In this document: positions 54,983 to 63,770 of the stretch, in pieces
Layout: the number at the start of each line of letters is the position of its first letter
Position numbering within the stretch: position 1 is the first letter of the stretch
Source of the DNA: Komagataeibacter sp. FXV3
GTDB lineage: Bacteria > Pseudomonadota > Alphaproteobacteria > Acetobacterales > Acetobacteraceae
Reading direction: 5' to 3'
Length of the DNA: 64,000 nt
Assembly: GCF_015155755.1 (NCBI RefSeq)
Contig: NZ_VWPI01000048.1
Span: 1 to 64,000, forward strand
The notes under the pieces: generated by a model
What the model was told of the DNA's origin: nothing
The model's input: only the letters and a program-made list of their open reading frames with translations
The model's database searches: none
Program-made: the position numbers and the translations under genes

Positions 54983-57304
54983 CTAGCTGTTCTGCAGTCC
55001 GCGCAGCACATCCGCCGGACGGACCGGCATATGACGCAGGCGCACACCCACGGCATTGAAAATGGCATTGCCGATTGCAGGACCGACCACCGTCGTGCCG
55101 GGTTCACCCAAGCCCATCGGCTTCTCGGTGCTGGGCAGGAACTCGATGTCCATTTCCGGCGTGTCGGCAATACGCAGCGGCGTATAGGTGTTCAGGTTAC
55201 GGTCAACCGGCATGCCGTTGACGATTTCCGTGTTCTCGAACAGGACCATGCTCAGGCCCCACAGCGCAGCGCCCTCGGTCTGGGCCTTCGCGCCATCGGG
55301 GTCGACCACGGTACCCGCATCGACCACAATCGTCAGCTTCTGGCATGTCACCACACCCGTGCTGCGATCCACATGCACCTGCGCCACGCAGCCAATCCAT
55401 GTCGGCATGCCGCGTTCCTGTCCTGCCGTGGTGGCCAGGCCTATCGCGGTGTCCTTGGGCAGGCTGGTCTTGCCCCAGTTCACCTTTTCCATAAGCCTGC
55501 GCACGACAGCGGCCTGACGCAGCGCGCCACCAACAGAATCGGGTGCCTGTCCCTTGTTGCGGCCCTGCGCGGTCAGCAGTTCAAGGCGGAACTGCGCCGG
55601 ATCCTTTTTCTGGCGGTGCGCGACTTCATCAAGGAAACATTCGATCCCCCAGCTGGTCCAGCCGGGGCTGACCGACCGCAGCCAGCCGGGACGGAATGTC
55701 TTTTCCGCCAGGTCATTACGCAGCGCACGCACCCGGAAGGCGCCGACTTCATACCAGTGATCGCCACCCGCGATGGCGAACTGGTCATACGGCTTGCCAT
55801 CCACGCCCTTTTCCATGAACGCTTCGGCCATCACGCCCGTGGGCCAGCCAGCAGCAGCCTGGTAATCCATGGAGGTGATCTTGTCGCTGGCGTCAAACGC
55901 CATGCGGACACGCTGGACCGAAGGCGAGCGGAAGGAATCGAACTGCATGTCGTCCGACCGCGTCAGGATCAGCTTGACCGGCTTGCCACCCAGCGCCTTG
56001 GACGCAAGGGCGGCCGGGATCATGTAATCCCCGTTCAGCCGGCGGCCAAACCCGCCACCCAGCAGGTAGCTGCGCAGGATGACCTTGGATTCCGGCACCT
56101 GCAGCGACTTGGCCAGCGTGGGCAGGATCAGGCTCTGCCACTGGTTACCGGCGTGGATTTCGTAAACACCGTCCTTTTCAAAGGCCAGCGCGTTGGTCGG
56201 TTCCAGCTGGTAATGCAGCACGGATGCACAGGTATATTCCTGGTCCATGACCGTGTGCGCACTACCGAAGGCCTGGTCCACGCCATCATCATTGAAGATG
56301 TAGACGCCGCCCGCCTTGTTGTTGATCAGTTCGCGGCCACGGTCCTGAATGTCGCGTTCTGACGTGTGGATCGTCTCACCCGGCGTCCATTCCACCTTCA
56401 GCGCATCGGTCGCGCGGATGGCGGCGCTGTAGCTTTCCGCCAGCACCACGACCCAGCCCTGCACGACCTGCGACGGATCATCGATCAGCAGGTAGCGGAC
56501 GTAGCCCTTGATCTTCTTGGCCTCGGTATCGTCAACCGAACGGACCTTGGAGCCATAGCGCGTCGGCGGCATCTTGGGGCGGCCGTACAGCATGCCCTCC
56601 ACCTTGGCGTCGATGCCGTAGATGGCCGTGCCGTTGGTCTTGGCGGGAATGTCCAGCGCCTTGAGTTCGGCATTGCCGATCAGCCTGCGTTCACTGGCGG
56701 GCTTGAGCGGCAGCTTGGCCATTTCCTCGGGCGTGAAGGAATGGGACGGGTGCCCCTTGGCCACGATGTCGCCAAAGCTGATCTGCTTGCCACCGGCGCT
56801 GACAATGCTGTTGGCGACCGTACACTTGTCCGGTGTGGTACCCAGCAGGCGCGCACCTTCCTCGACCATGGCCGTGCGCGTCGCGGCACCGGCCTGGCGG
56901 AAGACATCCCATGTCATCCATACCGACCAGCTGCCGCCGGTGACCATCAGGCCCCATTTGGGGTCGGTGTCCACGTAGTTGATGCGGACCTTGCTCCAGT
57001 CGGCTTCCATTTCATCCGCGATGATGCGGGCGAGGGCGGTGCCGATATGCTGCCCCATTTCCGCGCGGATGATGTTGACCGTGATTTCCCCATCGGGTGC
57101 GATCGAACACCAGATGGTGGGTTCGAACGCCCCGTCGCCCGGCAGTGACCGGTCGAGCGGGAAAATCTGGTTAGCGGATGAAGGACGCGCGAAGCCAAAC
57201 ATGACGCCGGCGCCAAGGGAGGTGACAAGGAAGCCGCGACGTGACAGGGAAGCCTGTTCACGGCGTCCGTCCTTGCCAAGGCGGAAGCGGTTTAATCTAC
57301 CCAT
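54983..57304 (-). CDS. aldH: Aldehyde dehydrogenase, molybdopterin large subunit
   Basis: The catalytic subunit of a periplasmic membrane-bound aldehyde dehydrogenase of the xanthine oxidase family, which in acetic acid bacteria oxidises acetaldehyde to acetate. At 773 residues it starts with a Tat-type signal (SRRGFLVTSLGAGVMFG). It has AEMGQHIGTALARIIADE, the LLGGGFGRRL motif and the catalytic Glu in MGLGEPGTTVVGPA. The ATG at 57304 has GGAG nine bases upstream and overlaps the Fe-S subunit by eight bases. The symbol follows AldFGH naming as I remember it; the isoquinoline 1-oxidoreductase beta family is a close alternative. Confidence 0.88.
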   Translation of the reverse strand: MGRLNRFRLGKDGRREQASLSRRGFLVTSLGAGVMFGFARPSSANQIFPLDRSLPGDGAFEPTIWCSIAPDGEITVNIIRAEMGQHIGTALARIIADEMEADWSKVRINYVDTDPKWGLMVTGGSWSVWMTWDVFRQAGAATRTAMVEEGARLLGTTPDKCTVANSIVSAGGKQISFGDIVAKGHPSHSFTPEEMAKLPLKPASERRLIGNAELKALDIPAKTNGTAIYGIDAKVEGMLYGRPKMPPTRYGSKVRSVDDTEAKKIKGYVRYLLIDDPSQVVQGWVVVLAESYSAAIRATDALKVEWTPGETIHTSERDIQDRGRELINNKAGGVYIFNDDGVDQAFGSAHTVMDQEYTCASVLHYQLEPTNALAFEKDGVYEIHAGNQWQSLILPTLAKSLQVPESKVILRSYLLGGGFGRRLNGDYMIPAALASKALGGKPVKLILTRSDDMQFDSFRSPSVQRVRMAFDASDKITSMDYQAAAGWPTGVMAEAFMEKGVDGKPYDQFAIAGGDHWYEVGAFRVRALRNDLAEKTFRPGWLRSVSPGWTSWGIECFLDEVAHRQKKDPAQFRLELLTAQGRNKGQAPDSVGGALRQAAVVRRLMEKVNWGKTSLPKDTAIGLATTAGQERGMPTWIGCVAQVHVDRSTGVVTCQKLTIVVDAGTVVDPDGAKAQTEGAALWGLSMVLFENTEIVNGMPVDRNLNTYTPLRIADTPEMDIEFLPSTEKPMGLGEPGTTVVGPAIGNAIFNAVGVRLRHMPVRPADVLRGLQNS

Positions 57305-57770
57305 TTGATGCATCTCCGCGTGCGGTGGCCGCGGCCTTCTTGATGGCCTCACGAATGCGAATGTAGGTCATGCACCGGCACAGGCTGCCAGCCATGACGG
57401 CATCGATTTCCTCATCCGTGGGAGAGGGGTAATCCTTCAGCAGGCTCACGGCCTGCATGATCTGCCCGGACTGGCAGTAGCCGCACTGCGGCACCTGGAT
57501 TTCACGCCAGGCCTGCTGGACAGGGTGATTACCCTCGGGATCGATGCCTTCGATCGTGGTGATGTCAGCACCTTCGGCGGCGCTGACGGGGGTCACGCAG
57601 GAACGGGTGGCCCGGCCACCTATATGGATGGTGCACGCACCACACATGCCGATACCGCAACCGAATTTCGTTCCGGTCAGGCCAACTTCGTCACGGATGA
57701 CCCACAGCAGGGGGGTATCACCCGGTACGTCAACGGTTACTTCCCGTCCATTGAGGCGAAAGGTCGTCAT
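57297..57770 (-). CDS. Aldehyde dehydrogenase, [2Fe-2S] small subunit
   Basis: A 157-residue protein with two [2Fe-2S] clusters. The plant-type cluster is in GTKFGCGIGMCGACTIHIGG plus the following C of RSC; the second uses CGYCQSG and CRC. It passes electrons from the molybdenum site towards the haem subunit. Its start lies 21 bases before the cytochrome stop and it overlaps the large-subunit gene. No export signal is visible, so it is probably exported together with the Tat signal of the large subunit. Confidence 0.92.
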   Translation of the reverse strand: MTTFRLNGREVTVDVPGDTPLLWVIRDEVGLTGTKFGCGIGMCGACTIHIGGRATRSCVTPVSAAEGADITTIEGIDPEGNHPVQQAWREIQVPQCGYCQSGQIMQAVSLLKDYPSPTDEEIDAVMAGSLCRCMTYIRIREAIKKAAATARGDASNG

Positions 57771-57791
57771 GTTCTAGCTCCGTCTTTCAGC

Positions 57792-59120
57792 TCAATGGGA
57801 CGACGCGACAGGGGGGACAGGCAGGGTCTTGCGAACCTCGCCAGCCTTCTTCTCCAGATCGGTCCACGGCGGCAGGGTCGTGCGGGTCGCACGCAGGTAG
57901 GCCGCCAGGCGGGCCAGATCCGCATCCGAGAAGGAATGGTAGAAACTGGGCATGGAAACGGTGGAAATACCTTCCGTCGTGCCGATACCGCGCAGGATGA
58001 CCTGGAACAGGTTGGTCGGCTCATCCAGCCACAGCGCGTTGTTCAGCGCCAGGTCGGGGCGGCCTTCAACCGGCTGCGGTCCGGCATTGGCGTGGCATGC
58101 GGCGCAGGCACCGGCATACAGCTTCGCGTTCGGGTTCACCTGCGGGCCGACCAGATCCTTCATGGATGCCTGCATGGCCCATGCAATCGCCTTGGGATCC
58201 TGGCTGACACGGGTTGCCGAATGGTCGATCTGGGCCAGGTAATGCGCAATGGCATGCACATCGGATTCCGGCATCTCGCTCAGGCCACCATGGACCACGG
58301 GCGACATGGGTCCGGCGGCACTGCCATGCAGCGGGGCCGATCCGAAACGCAGGTATTTGAAATACTCGTCCTCGGTCCAGACAACCGGGGTCGGATTGTG
58401 TTCATTGAGCGGCGGCGCGATCCAGTTATCGACCGGGGCGCCATCATACGGCGCGCTGGCCTTTTCCGCACCCATGAGGTTACGCGGCGTATGGCACGCC
58501 GAGCAGTGGCTCAGCCCTTCGGCCAGATACGCGCCACGGTTCCATTCAGCATCCTGGGCGGGATCGTTCTTCAGCGGCCCTTCATGCAGGAACAGAAGCT
58601 TCCAGCCCGCCTGTTCCAGACGGATGTTGAAAGGGAAGCCCACCGTGTTGTCACGCTTGACCGAATGCACCGGCGCCCGTGTCATGAGGAAGGCATAGAC
58701 ATCATCGATGTCCTGATCCGTCATGTGCGTGAAGTGGTCAAACGGGAAGGCCGGGAAAAGCTGCGTGCCGTCACGCGAAATGCCCTTGCGCATGGCGCGC
58801 TTGAAGGCGGCTTCCGACCAGTGGCCGATACCCGTTTCGGGATCAGGCGTGATGTTGGAGGAGAAGATGGCGCCAAAGGGCGTGTCCATCTTGTAATCGC
58901 CCGCCAGCTCGACGCCACGCTTGCCATCCGTACGGGTGTGGCATTCGGCGCAGTAGCCGCCAGCGGCCAGCACGCGCCCGCGTTCAATCTGTGCTGCGGA
59001 AAAAGAGGAAGGAGGAGGCGGAGCAACCGGCGCAATGGCCGGATACCACGCATAGGCAAGGAACCCGACGCCACCGGCGACACCGATTCCCACAATCGCT
59101 GCTGCAATACGCTTAATCAC
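57792..59120 (-). CDS. Aldehyde dehydrogenase, triple-haem cytochrome c subunit
   Basis: A 442-residue c-type cytochrome with an N-terminal membrane anchor (about 5-27) and three haem sites: CAECH (57-61), CSACH (206-210) and CAACH (338-342). It hands electrons from the dehydrogenase to ubiquinone. It is the first gene of the operon, ahead of the Fe-S and large subunits. The start is a GTG with a weak GAGA upstream. A closely similar subunit serves alcohol dehydrogenases, so the position decides. Confidence 0.9.
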   Translation of the reverse strand: MIKRIAAAIVGIGVAGGVGFLAYAWYPAIAPVAPPPPSSFSAAQIERGRVLAAGGYCAECHTRTDGKRGVELAGDYKMDTPFGAIFSSNITPDPETGIGHWSEAAFKRAMRKGISRDGTQLFPAFPFDHFTHMTDQDIDDVYAFLMTRAPVHSVKRDNTVGFPFNIRLEQAGWKLLFLHEGPLKNDPAQDAEWNRGAYLAEGLSHCSACHTPRNLMGAEKASAPYDGAPVDNWIAPPLNEHNPTPVVWTEDEYFKYLRFGSAPLHGSAAGPMSPVVHGGLSEMPESDVHAIAHYLAQIDHSATRVSQDPKAIAWAMQASMKDLVGPQVNPNAKLYAGACAACHANAGPQPVEGRPDLALNNALWLDEPTNLFQVILRGIGTTEGISTVSMPSFYHSFSDADLARLAAYLRATRTTLPPWTDLEKKAGEVRKTLPVPPVASSH

Positions 59121-59375
59121 GATGTTCTCGCGGTTGTGAAAGTCATTATATCACCCCGTATCATCCGCCCGGTTCCAGTGCCGGTATGGCGCGAAACACA
59201 AGAAACAGCGCGTCGTTGCGCTGTCCTGAAGGCACCGGAACTGCCGGATGTGCGGGAACATCGGCGCCACGGCGGAAACTTTGTATTACCGTTTCCTAAT
59301 CAAGCCGTTTGGTGGCGCGTAAGATCAAAGCTGTAATAAGAGTTATTTATTTATAATATGAATATAGCAGGATCG

Positions 59376-59405
59376 CTGCAAACCCCTGAATAAATGGGTT
59401 TGCAG
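59376..59405. promoter_or_regulatory. Perfect 10-base inverted repeat, candidate operator
   Basis: CTGCAAACCC (59376-59385) and GGGTTTGCAG (59396-59405) are exact complements around a ten-base A/T-rich spacer. It lies about 255 bases upstream of the operon start. It could bind a dimeric regulator or form an RNA hairpin. Confidence 0.5.
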
Positions 59406-59422
59406 TGTCCTGTCACAGCGAT

Positions 59423-59446
59423 ATCTATATACCAATGAATATAGAT
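59423..59446. promoter_or_regulatory. Perfect 8-base inverted repeat, candidate operator
   Basis: ATCTATAT (59423-59430) and ATATAGAT (59439-59446) are exact complements around ACCAATGA. It lies 18 bases from the first inverted repeat. It is A/T-rich, unlike its surroundings. Confidence 0.45.
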
Positions 59447-59464
59447 GGAACCGGACATGTCAAG

Positions 59465-59491
59465 CCGGGGAAGGAAAAAATCCTTCCCCGG
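59465..59491. terminator. Terminator-like hairpin after gcd
   Basis: CCGGGGAAGGA (59465-59475) and TCCTTCCCCGG (59481-59491) pair perfectly around AAAAA. It lies 12 bases past the gcd stop on the minus strand. There is no clear T run outside the stem, so termination may rely on the stem alone. Confidence 0.65.
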
Positions 59492-59502
59492 TCCTGCACG
59501 GC

Positions 59503-61890
59503 TCAGTTCTGGTCAGGCAGGCTGTAGGCGACGATGTAGTCACCCAGCCTGGTGCCAAACGATCCGTGTCCACCATCAGCGGTCACGATGTACTGCTTGC
59601 CATCCACCGCATAGGTCATGGGGGTGGACTGGCCACCGGCAGGCAGGCGGTCCTGCCACAGGACGCGGCCGTTGGTCACGTCATACGCACGGATATAATA
59701 ATCCAGCGTGGAGGTCAGGAACGCGACCCCGCCCGCGGTAGTCAGCGGGCCGCCAAGGCTGGGCACGCCCATCTTGATGGGCAGGGGCAGCGGCGCGCTG
59801 TCACGGATCGTGCCGTTGCGGTGCTTCCACACGATCTTGTTGGTGCGCAGGTCGATACCGGACATGTAGCCCCATGCCGGCTGCTTGCACGGCAGGCCGA
59901 AGGGCGACAGGAACGGATGCAGGTCAACGCCATAGGGCACGCCAAACTGCGGCTGCACGCCACTTTCGCTGCCTGAGGGCAGGGACTTGTCAGGCGTTGC
60001 CGGGTTGTTCGGGCCGCGCGGGATCAGCCTGGACACGAACGGGATGGCGATGGGGTTGGCGATCGCGATCTGGCGCACGGGATCAACCGCCAGGCCGCCC
60101 CATTCAAACATGCCCAGGTTACCGGGGAACACCAGCGTGCCCTGCAGCGACGGCGGCGTGAACGTGCCATCATAACGCAGGCGATGGAACATGATGCGAC
60201 AGACCAACTGGTCATACATCGTGCCGCCCCACATATCCGCATCGGTCAGCAGCTTGCTGGGGCGGAAGGTCAGCTGGGAGAAGGGCTGCGTGGGCGACAC
60301 GTGATCGCCGGGCGCTGCCCCCTGCGGCACGGGCCGTTCGGGCGCCGGCACGACCAGATGGCCATTGCGACGGTCCAGTACGAAGATGTTGCCGGTCTTG
60401 GCCGGGGCATACAGCGTGGGGATGACCTCACCCTGTTCGTCGCGGATATCGACCAGGCTGGGCTGGGCCGGAATGTCCATGTCCCACAGGTCATGATGGA
60501 CGGTCTGATAGCTCCATACCAGCTTGCCGGTGGATGCGTTCAGCGCCACGATCGAGCTGGCATAGCGTTCGGCATCCGCGCCGCGGTTGCCGCCCCAGAT
60601 ATCAGGCGTCTGCACGCCCATCGGGATGTAGATCAGGTCCAGATTGGCGTCATAGGACGACGTGATCCACGAATTGGGGGAATTGGGCACGAAGGTGTGG
60701 TGTTCGGACGGCATTTCGTTCGGGTCGGGATTGCCGGGGTCGAACGCCCATTTCAGTGCGCCGGTATGCACATCGAACCCGCGCGTCACGCCCGAGGGCT
60801 CATGCGTGGAATAGTTGTCGGTCACCGCACCGGACACGATCACGGTGGTATCGGTCACGACGGGGGGCGATGTCGGTTCGTAAAAGCCCAGCGTCTTGAC
60901 GGGCATGCCGTCCTGCAGGTTCACTACGCCATTATTGCCGAACGACGCGCAACGGGCACCGGTTTCGGCATCCAGCGCGAACAGTTGTCCGTCATTGGTC
61001 GGCAGGAAAATACGACGTGCGCATTCCACCGGTGTCGCATTCCCATCAGCGGACTCCGCCCCGGCCTTGTCCTCATGATAGGACACGCCACGGCATGTCA
61101 GGTGCTGGAAGGTGGGGTTGTACGCCAGTTTGGGATCGAACTTCCACCGCTGCCTGCCCGTTTTTGCATCGAGCGCGAACAGGATCTGGTGGGGTGTGCA
61201 CAGATACAGCGTATCACGGATTTTGATGGGCGTGACCTCATCGGTGATTTCACCGGGGTCATTGGGACCACGCAGGTCGCCGGTACGGAATGTCCACGCG
61301 ACTTTCAGCTTGCTGACATTATCGGCATTGATCTGCCTGAGCGGGGAAAAACGGTCCCCGAACTGCGTGCGGCCATAGGCCTGCCAGTCGCCATCGGGCA
61401 TCTGGTGGGCGTCACCGGGTTCGGGGGCGTCCTTGGCCACCGGGGGCAGGTTGCCCGCGATATCCTGCGGGTCACCCATCAGGGCGAAACCGACCACGAC
61501 CACGGCCGCGCCAATCGCGCCCAGCAGGGGCATGCGCGCGCCCATGCCCGCAGGCTGCAGGTGACGCGTCACCCATGGCAGCGCCAGCACGATCCCGATG
61601 GGGACAAGGATATCCCCACGCGGCGCAAGCGCCCAGAAGTCAAACCCGGCTTCACTGACGGCCCACGCCATCGTGCCAAGCAGCAGGACCGCGTAAACCG
61701 TAAGCGCGGATGCCTGCCGCCGGAACAGCAGGAACGCCGTCACCAGAAGCAGGACACCCGCGACAACATAGTAGAAAGACCCTCCGATAAGGCACAGCCA
61801 CAGGCCACCGCCCAACAGGTAAAGACCTGTCAGGCCGCAGACGGCTATGGCTGCCGCCAGGAGAGGAGCCGAGCGTATAAGGCTATTCAT
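59503..61890 (-). CDS. gcd: Membrane-bound PQQ glucose dehydrogenase
   Basis: This quinoprotein oxidises glucose to gluconolactone on the periplasmic face and passes electrons to ubiquinone. The 795 residues begin with five membrane segments (about 1-150), followed by an eight-bladed PQQ beta-propeller. Family motifs include the FQHLTCRGVSYHEDKAG segment, GNRGADAERYASSIVALN, and the C-terminal GGVAFLTSTLDYYIRAYD. The ATG has AGGA seven bases upstream. In vinegar bacteria it produces gluconate. Confidence 0.95.
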   Translation of the reverse strand: MNSLIRSAPLLAAAIAVCGLTGLYLLGGGLWLCLIGGSFYYVVAGVLLLVTAFLLFRRQASALTVYAVLLLGTMAWAVSEAGFDFWALAPRGDILVPIGIVLALPWVTRHLQPAGMGARMPLLGAIGAAVVVVGFALMGDPQDIAGNLPPVAKDAPEPGDAHQMPDGDWQAYGRTQFGDRFSPLRQINADNVSKLKVAWTFRTGDLRGPNDPGEITDEVTPIKIRDTLYLCTPHQILFALDAKTGRQRWKFDPKLAYNPTFQHLTCRGVSYHEDKAGAESADGNATPVECARRIFLPTNDGQLFALDAETGARCASFGNNGVVNLQDGMPVKTLGFYEPTSPPVVTDTTVIVSGAVTDNYSTHEPSGVTRGFDVHTGALKWAFDPGNPDPNEMPSEHHTFVPNSPNSWITSSYDANLDLIYIPMGVQTPDIWGGNRGADAERYASSIVALNASTGKLVWSYQTVHHDLWDMDIPAQPSLVDIRDEQGEVIPTLYAPAKTGNIFVLDRRNGHLVVPAPERPVPQGAAPGDHVSPTQPFSQLTFRPSKLLTDADMWGGTMYDQLVCRIMFHRLRYDGTFTPPSLQGTLVFPGNLGMFEWGGLAVDPVRQIAIANPIAIPFVSRLIPRGPNNPATPDKSLPSGSESGVQPQFGVPYGVDLHPFLSPFGLPCKQPAWGYMSGIDLRTNKIVWKHRNGTIRDSAPLPLPIKMGVPSLGGPLTTAGGVAFLTSTLDYYIRAYDVTNGRVLWQDRLPAGGQSTPMTYAVDGKQYIVTADGGHGSFGTRLGDYIVAYSLPDQN

Positions 61891-62000
61891 AAGTTTTCCT
61901 GATCACCGTGATACAGTCCGAACATTCTCCCATGAGAAAACGTAGGACTTCCCGCCGGGTCAAGCCTAACTTGATGAATAAATCGTGTGTCACAATATTT

Positions 62001-62023
62001 CAGGGTGCGTTTTCAGCACCCTG
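62001..62023. terminator. Hairpin after the mannitol dehydrogenase gene
   Basis: CAGGGTGC (62001-62008) and GCACCCTG (62016-62023) pair around GTTTTCA, five bases past the stop. No T run follows on the minus strand. It may end the mannitol dehydrogenase transcript, 110 bases upstream of gcd. Confidence 0.5.
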
Positions 62024-62028
62024 AACGT

Positions 62029-63510
62029 CTATTTCCCTTTGGATACAACCGTTGCCAGCGTCGCCCGCGTGCCATTGGCACGGATGGACTGCCGCAGGGC
62101 CAGATAGGCCTGTACGAATCCGGGATCATCACCCAGTTCCCACCCGGCGAAGGCACCCATATCCAGCGCATCCTCCAGCCGTGGCGATGCCGCCTTCACC
62201 CGGTCCTCATCGGTCAGGTGCGGTTCGGCAATGGCATAGGCCTGTCCCTTGTCATCATGCCCGCGCAGGTATTCGACGTAACAGGCCACGACAAAGGCAA
62301 TGCGCTCCACGGGGCGTTTATGCGCGATCACGCCCATGGCCGTGCTCTTGATGAACATGGGCAGCTTGGACGTGCTGTCAGATGCGATGCGCAGAAGCTG
62401 GTCACTGATCGCGCGATTGCGGAAACGGTGCAGCAGGCGCCTGCCATATTCGGTCAGCGCCATGCCCGGCGGAGCATGCAGAAGGGGTTCGGCGTCAAAG
62501 GCAAGGTACTGCTCGACCAGGGTGACCTCATTCAGGTCTTCCATGATTTCGCTGACCACGCGATACCCCGACAGCACGCCAGACAGGCCCAGAAGCGAGT
62601 GGGAGGCATTGAGCATGTGCAGCTTCACCTCCTCATACGGCTGGACATTATCCGTGAACTGCACGCCCACGGCGTCGAGTTCGGGGCGGCCGGCGCAGAA
62701 TTTGTCTTCCACCACCCACTGGATGAAATCCTCGCAGAAGACGGGAATGCGGTCATCAAGTCCGCTTTCCGCATCAAGCCGGCGTATATCATCGGGATGG
62801 ACGGCAGGCGTGATGCGATCGACCATCGTGCAGGGGAAGGTAACGTTTTCCTCGATCCACTGCGCAAGCCCCGCGTCACGCGCGCGCGCCCAGCCCAGGA
62901 AGGCGGTACGCGCGACATGGCCGTTCTGGGGCAGGTTGTCGCACGACAGGATGGTGAACGGCCCGGCACCGCTTTCACGCCGTTTGCGCAGCGCCTCGGT
63001 CAGCAGGCCGAACACGGTATGCGGCACCGCGCGCTTCAGGTCCTCGGCGATCAGGGGATGATCGATAGGGAATACGCCGTTTTCATCAACATAATAGCCG
63101 CCTTCGGTCACGGTCATGCTGACGATGCGGATTGCCGGATCGGCCAGCCGCGCAATGGTGGCCGCGCGATCGGCGGGGGCGTACATGTATTCCGTGATGG
63201 AACCGATCACCCGCACCACATTGGGCGCATCGGGGGCACATTCGGTCAGGGAATACAGGCCGTCCTGCGCTGCCATGTCCTGTGCTTTTTCGGCTTCATG
63301 CGGGTTTTCCATCAACCCTATGCCCAGCAGGCCCCAGCCGGCCTGACCGGGACGGCCCAGCACACGGTCCATGTAGACCGCCTGATGGGCACGATGGAAA
63401 TTGCCCACGCTGATATGGGCAATACCCGGTGTCACCTTGCTCCGGTCATAGGCAGGCACGAGGATATTGCCCGGCAGATGGGGCAGGGTCGTATTATTGA
63501 GTACGGTCAT
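62029..63510 (-). CDS. Mannitol 2-dehydrogenase family protein
   Basis: A polyol-specific long-chain dehydrogenase of 493 residues, probably interconverting D-mannitol and D-fructose with NAD+. The N-terminal nucleotide domain holds ISVGNFHRAHQAVYMD; the active site is in EEVKLHMLNASHSLLG, with catalytic K296, N301 and H304. Family members also include fructuronate reductase and arabinitol or altronate enzymes, so the exact polyol is uncertain. The ATG at 63510 is chosen over one at 63582. A 260-base divergent gap separates it from the glycosyltransferase. Confidence 0.88.
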   Translation of the reverse strand: MTVLNNTTLPHLPGNILVPAYDRSKVTPGIAHISVGNFHRAHQAVYMDRVLGRPGQAGWGLLGIGLMENPHEAEKAQDMAAQDGLYSLTECAPDAPNVVRVIGSITEYMYAPADRAATIARLADPAIRIVSMTVTEGGYYVDENGVFPIDHPLIAEDLKRAVPHTVFGLLTEALRKRRESGAGPFTILSCDNLPQNGHVARTAFLGWARARDAGLAQWIEENVTFPCTMVDRITPAVHPDDIRRLDAESGLDDRIPVFCEDFIQWVVEDKFCAGRPELDAVGVQFTDNVQPYEEVKLHMLNASHSLLGLSGVLSGYRVVSEIMEDLNEVTLVEQYLAFDAEPLLHAPPGMALTEYGRRLLHRFRNRAISDQLLRIASDSTSKLPMFIKSTAMGVIAHKRPVERIAFVVACYVEYLRGHDDKGQAYAIAEPHLTDEDRVKAASPRLEDALDMGAFAGWELGDDPGFVQAYLALRQSIRANGTRATLATVVSKGK

Positions 63511-63770
63511 GAACCATTTTCCACGGAAAGTATCCACGACGCGTAATAAGAAATGCATGATCATACAACCCGGCAATGCCACGTACCTGCACCTGGCAAG
63601 CGGTCAGGGCAGGGTGATGCGGGCGGGCAATTTGCACGCCCGGTGCCCGGCCGCTGTTTTCTAATGGGGAAAACTGCCCTATTAAGCCTTTCCGCCGTTG
63701 CATATCCGGTGTTCCGGTTCCGAGAAATGACGGCAGGGACAGCCCTGGCCGGATCTGTTGTTGGTAATGA

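Larger units (their letters stand above)
59121..59502 (-). promoter_or_regulatory. Upstream region of the aldehyde dehydrogenase operon
   Basis: This 382-base gap lies upstream of the operon and downstream of gcd. It holds a terminator-like hairpin near gcd and two perfect inverted repeats (59376-59405 and 59423-59446). I see no gene. Plus-strand reading frames here are shadows of the operon. Confidence 0.45.

Noticed and set aside
57525-59336. 603-residue plus-strand reading frame
   Set aside because: It is antisense to the Fe-S and cytochrome subunits, which have clear cofactor motifs. Its Arg/His/Gly-rich composition is that of an antisense shadow in GC-rich DNA.
60184-61902. 572-residue plus-strand reading frame
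   Set aside because: It is antisense to the glucose dehydrogenase gene and has shadow composition with no recognisable domain.
61987-63546. 519-residue plus-strand reading frame
   Set aside because: It mirrors the mannitol dehydrogenase gene and shows no family motif.
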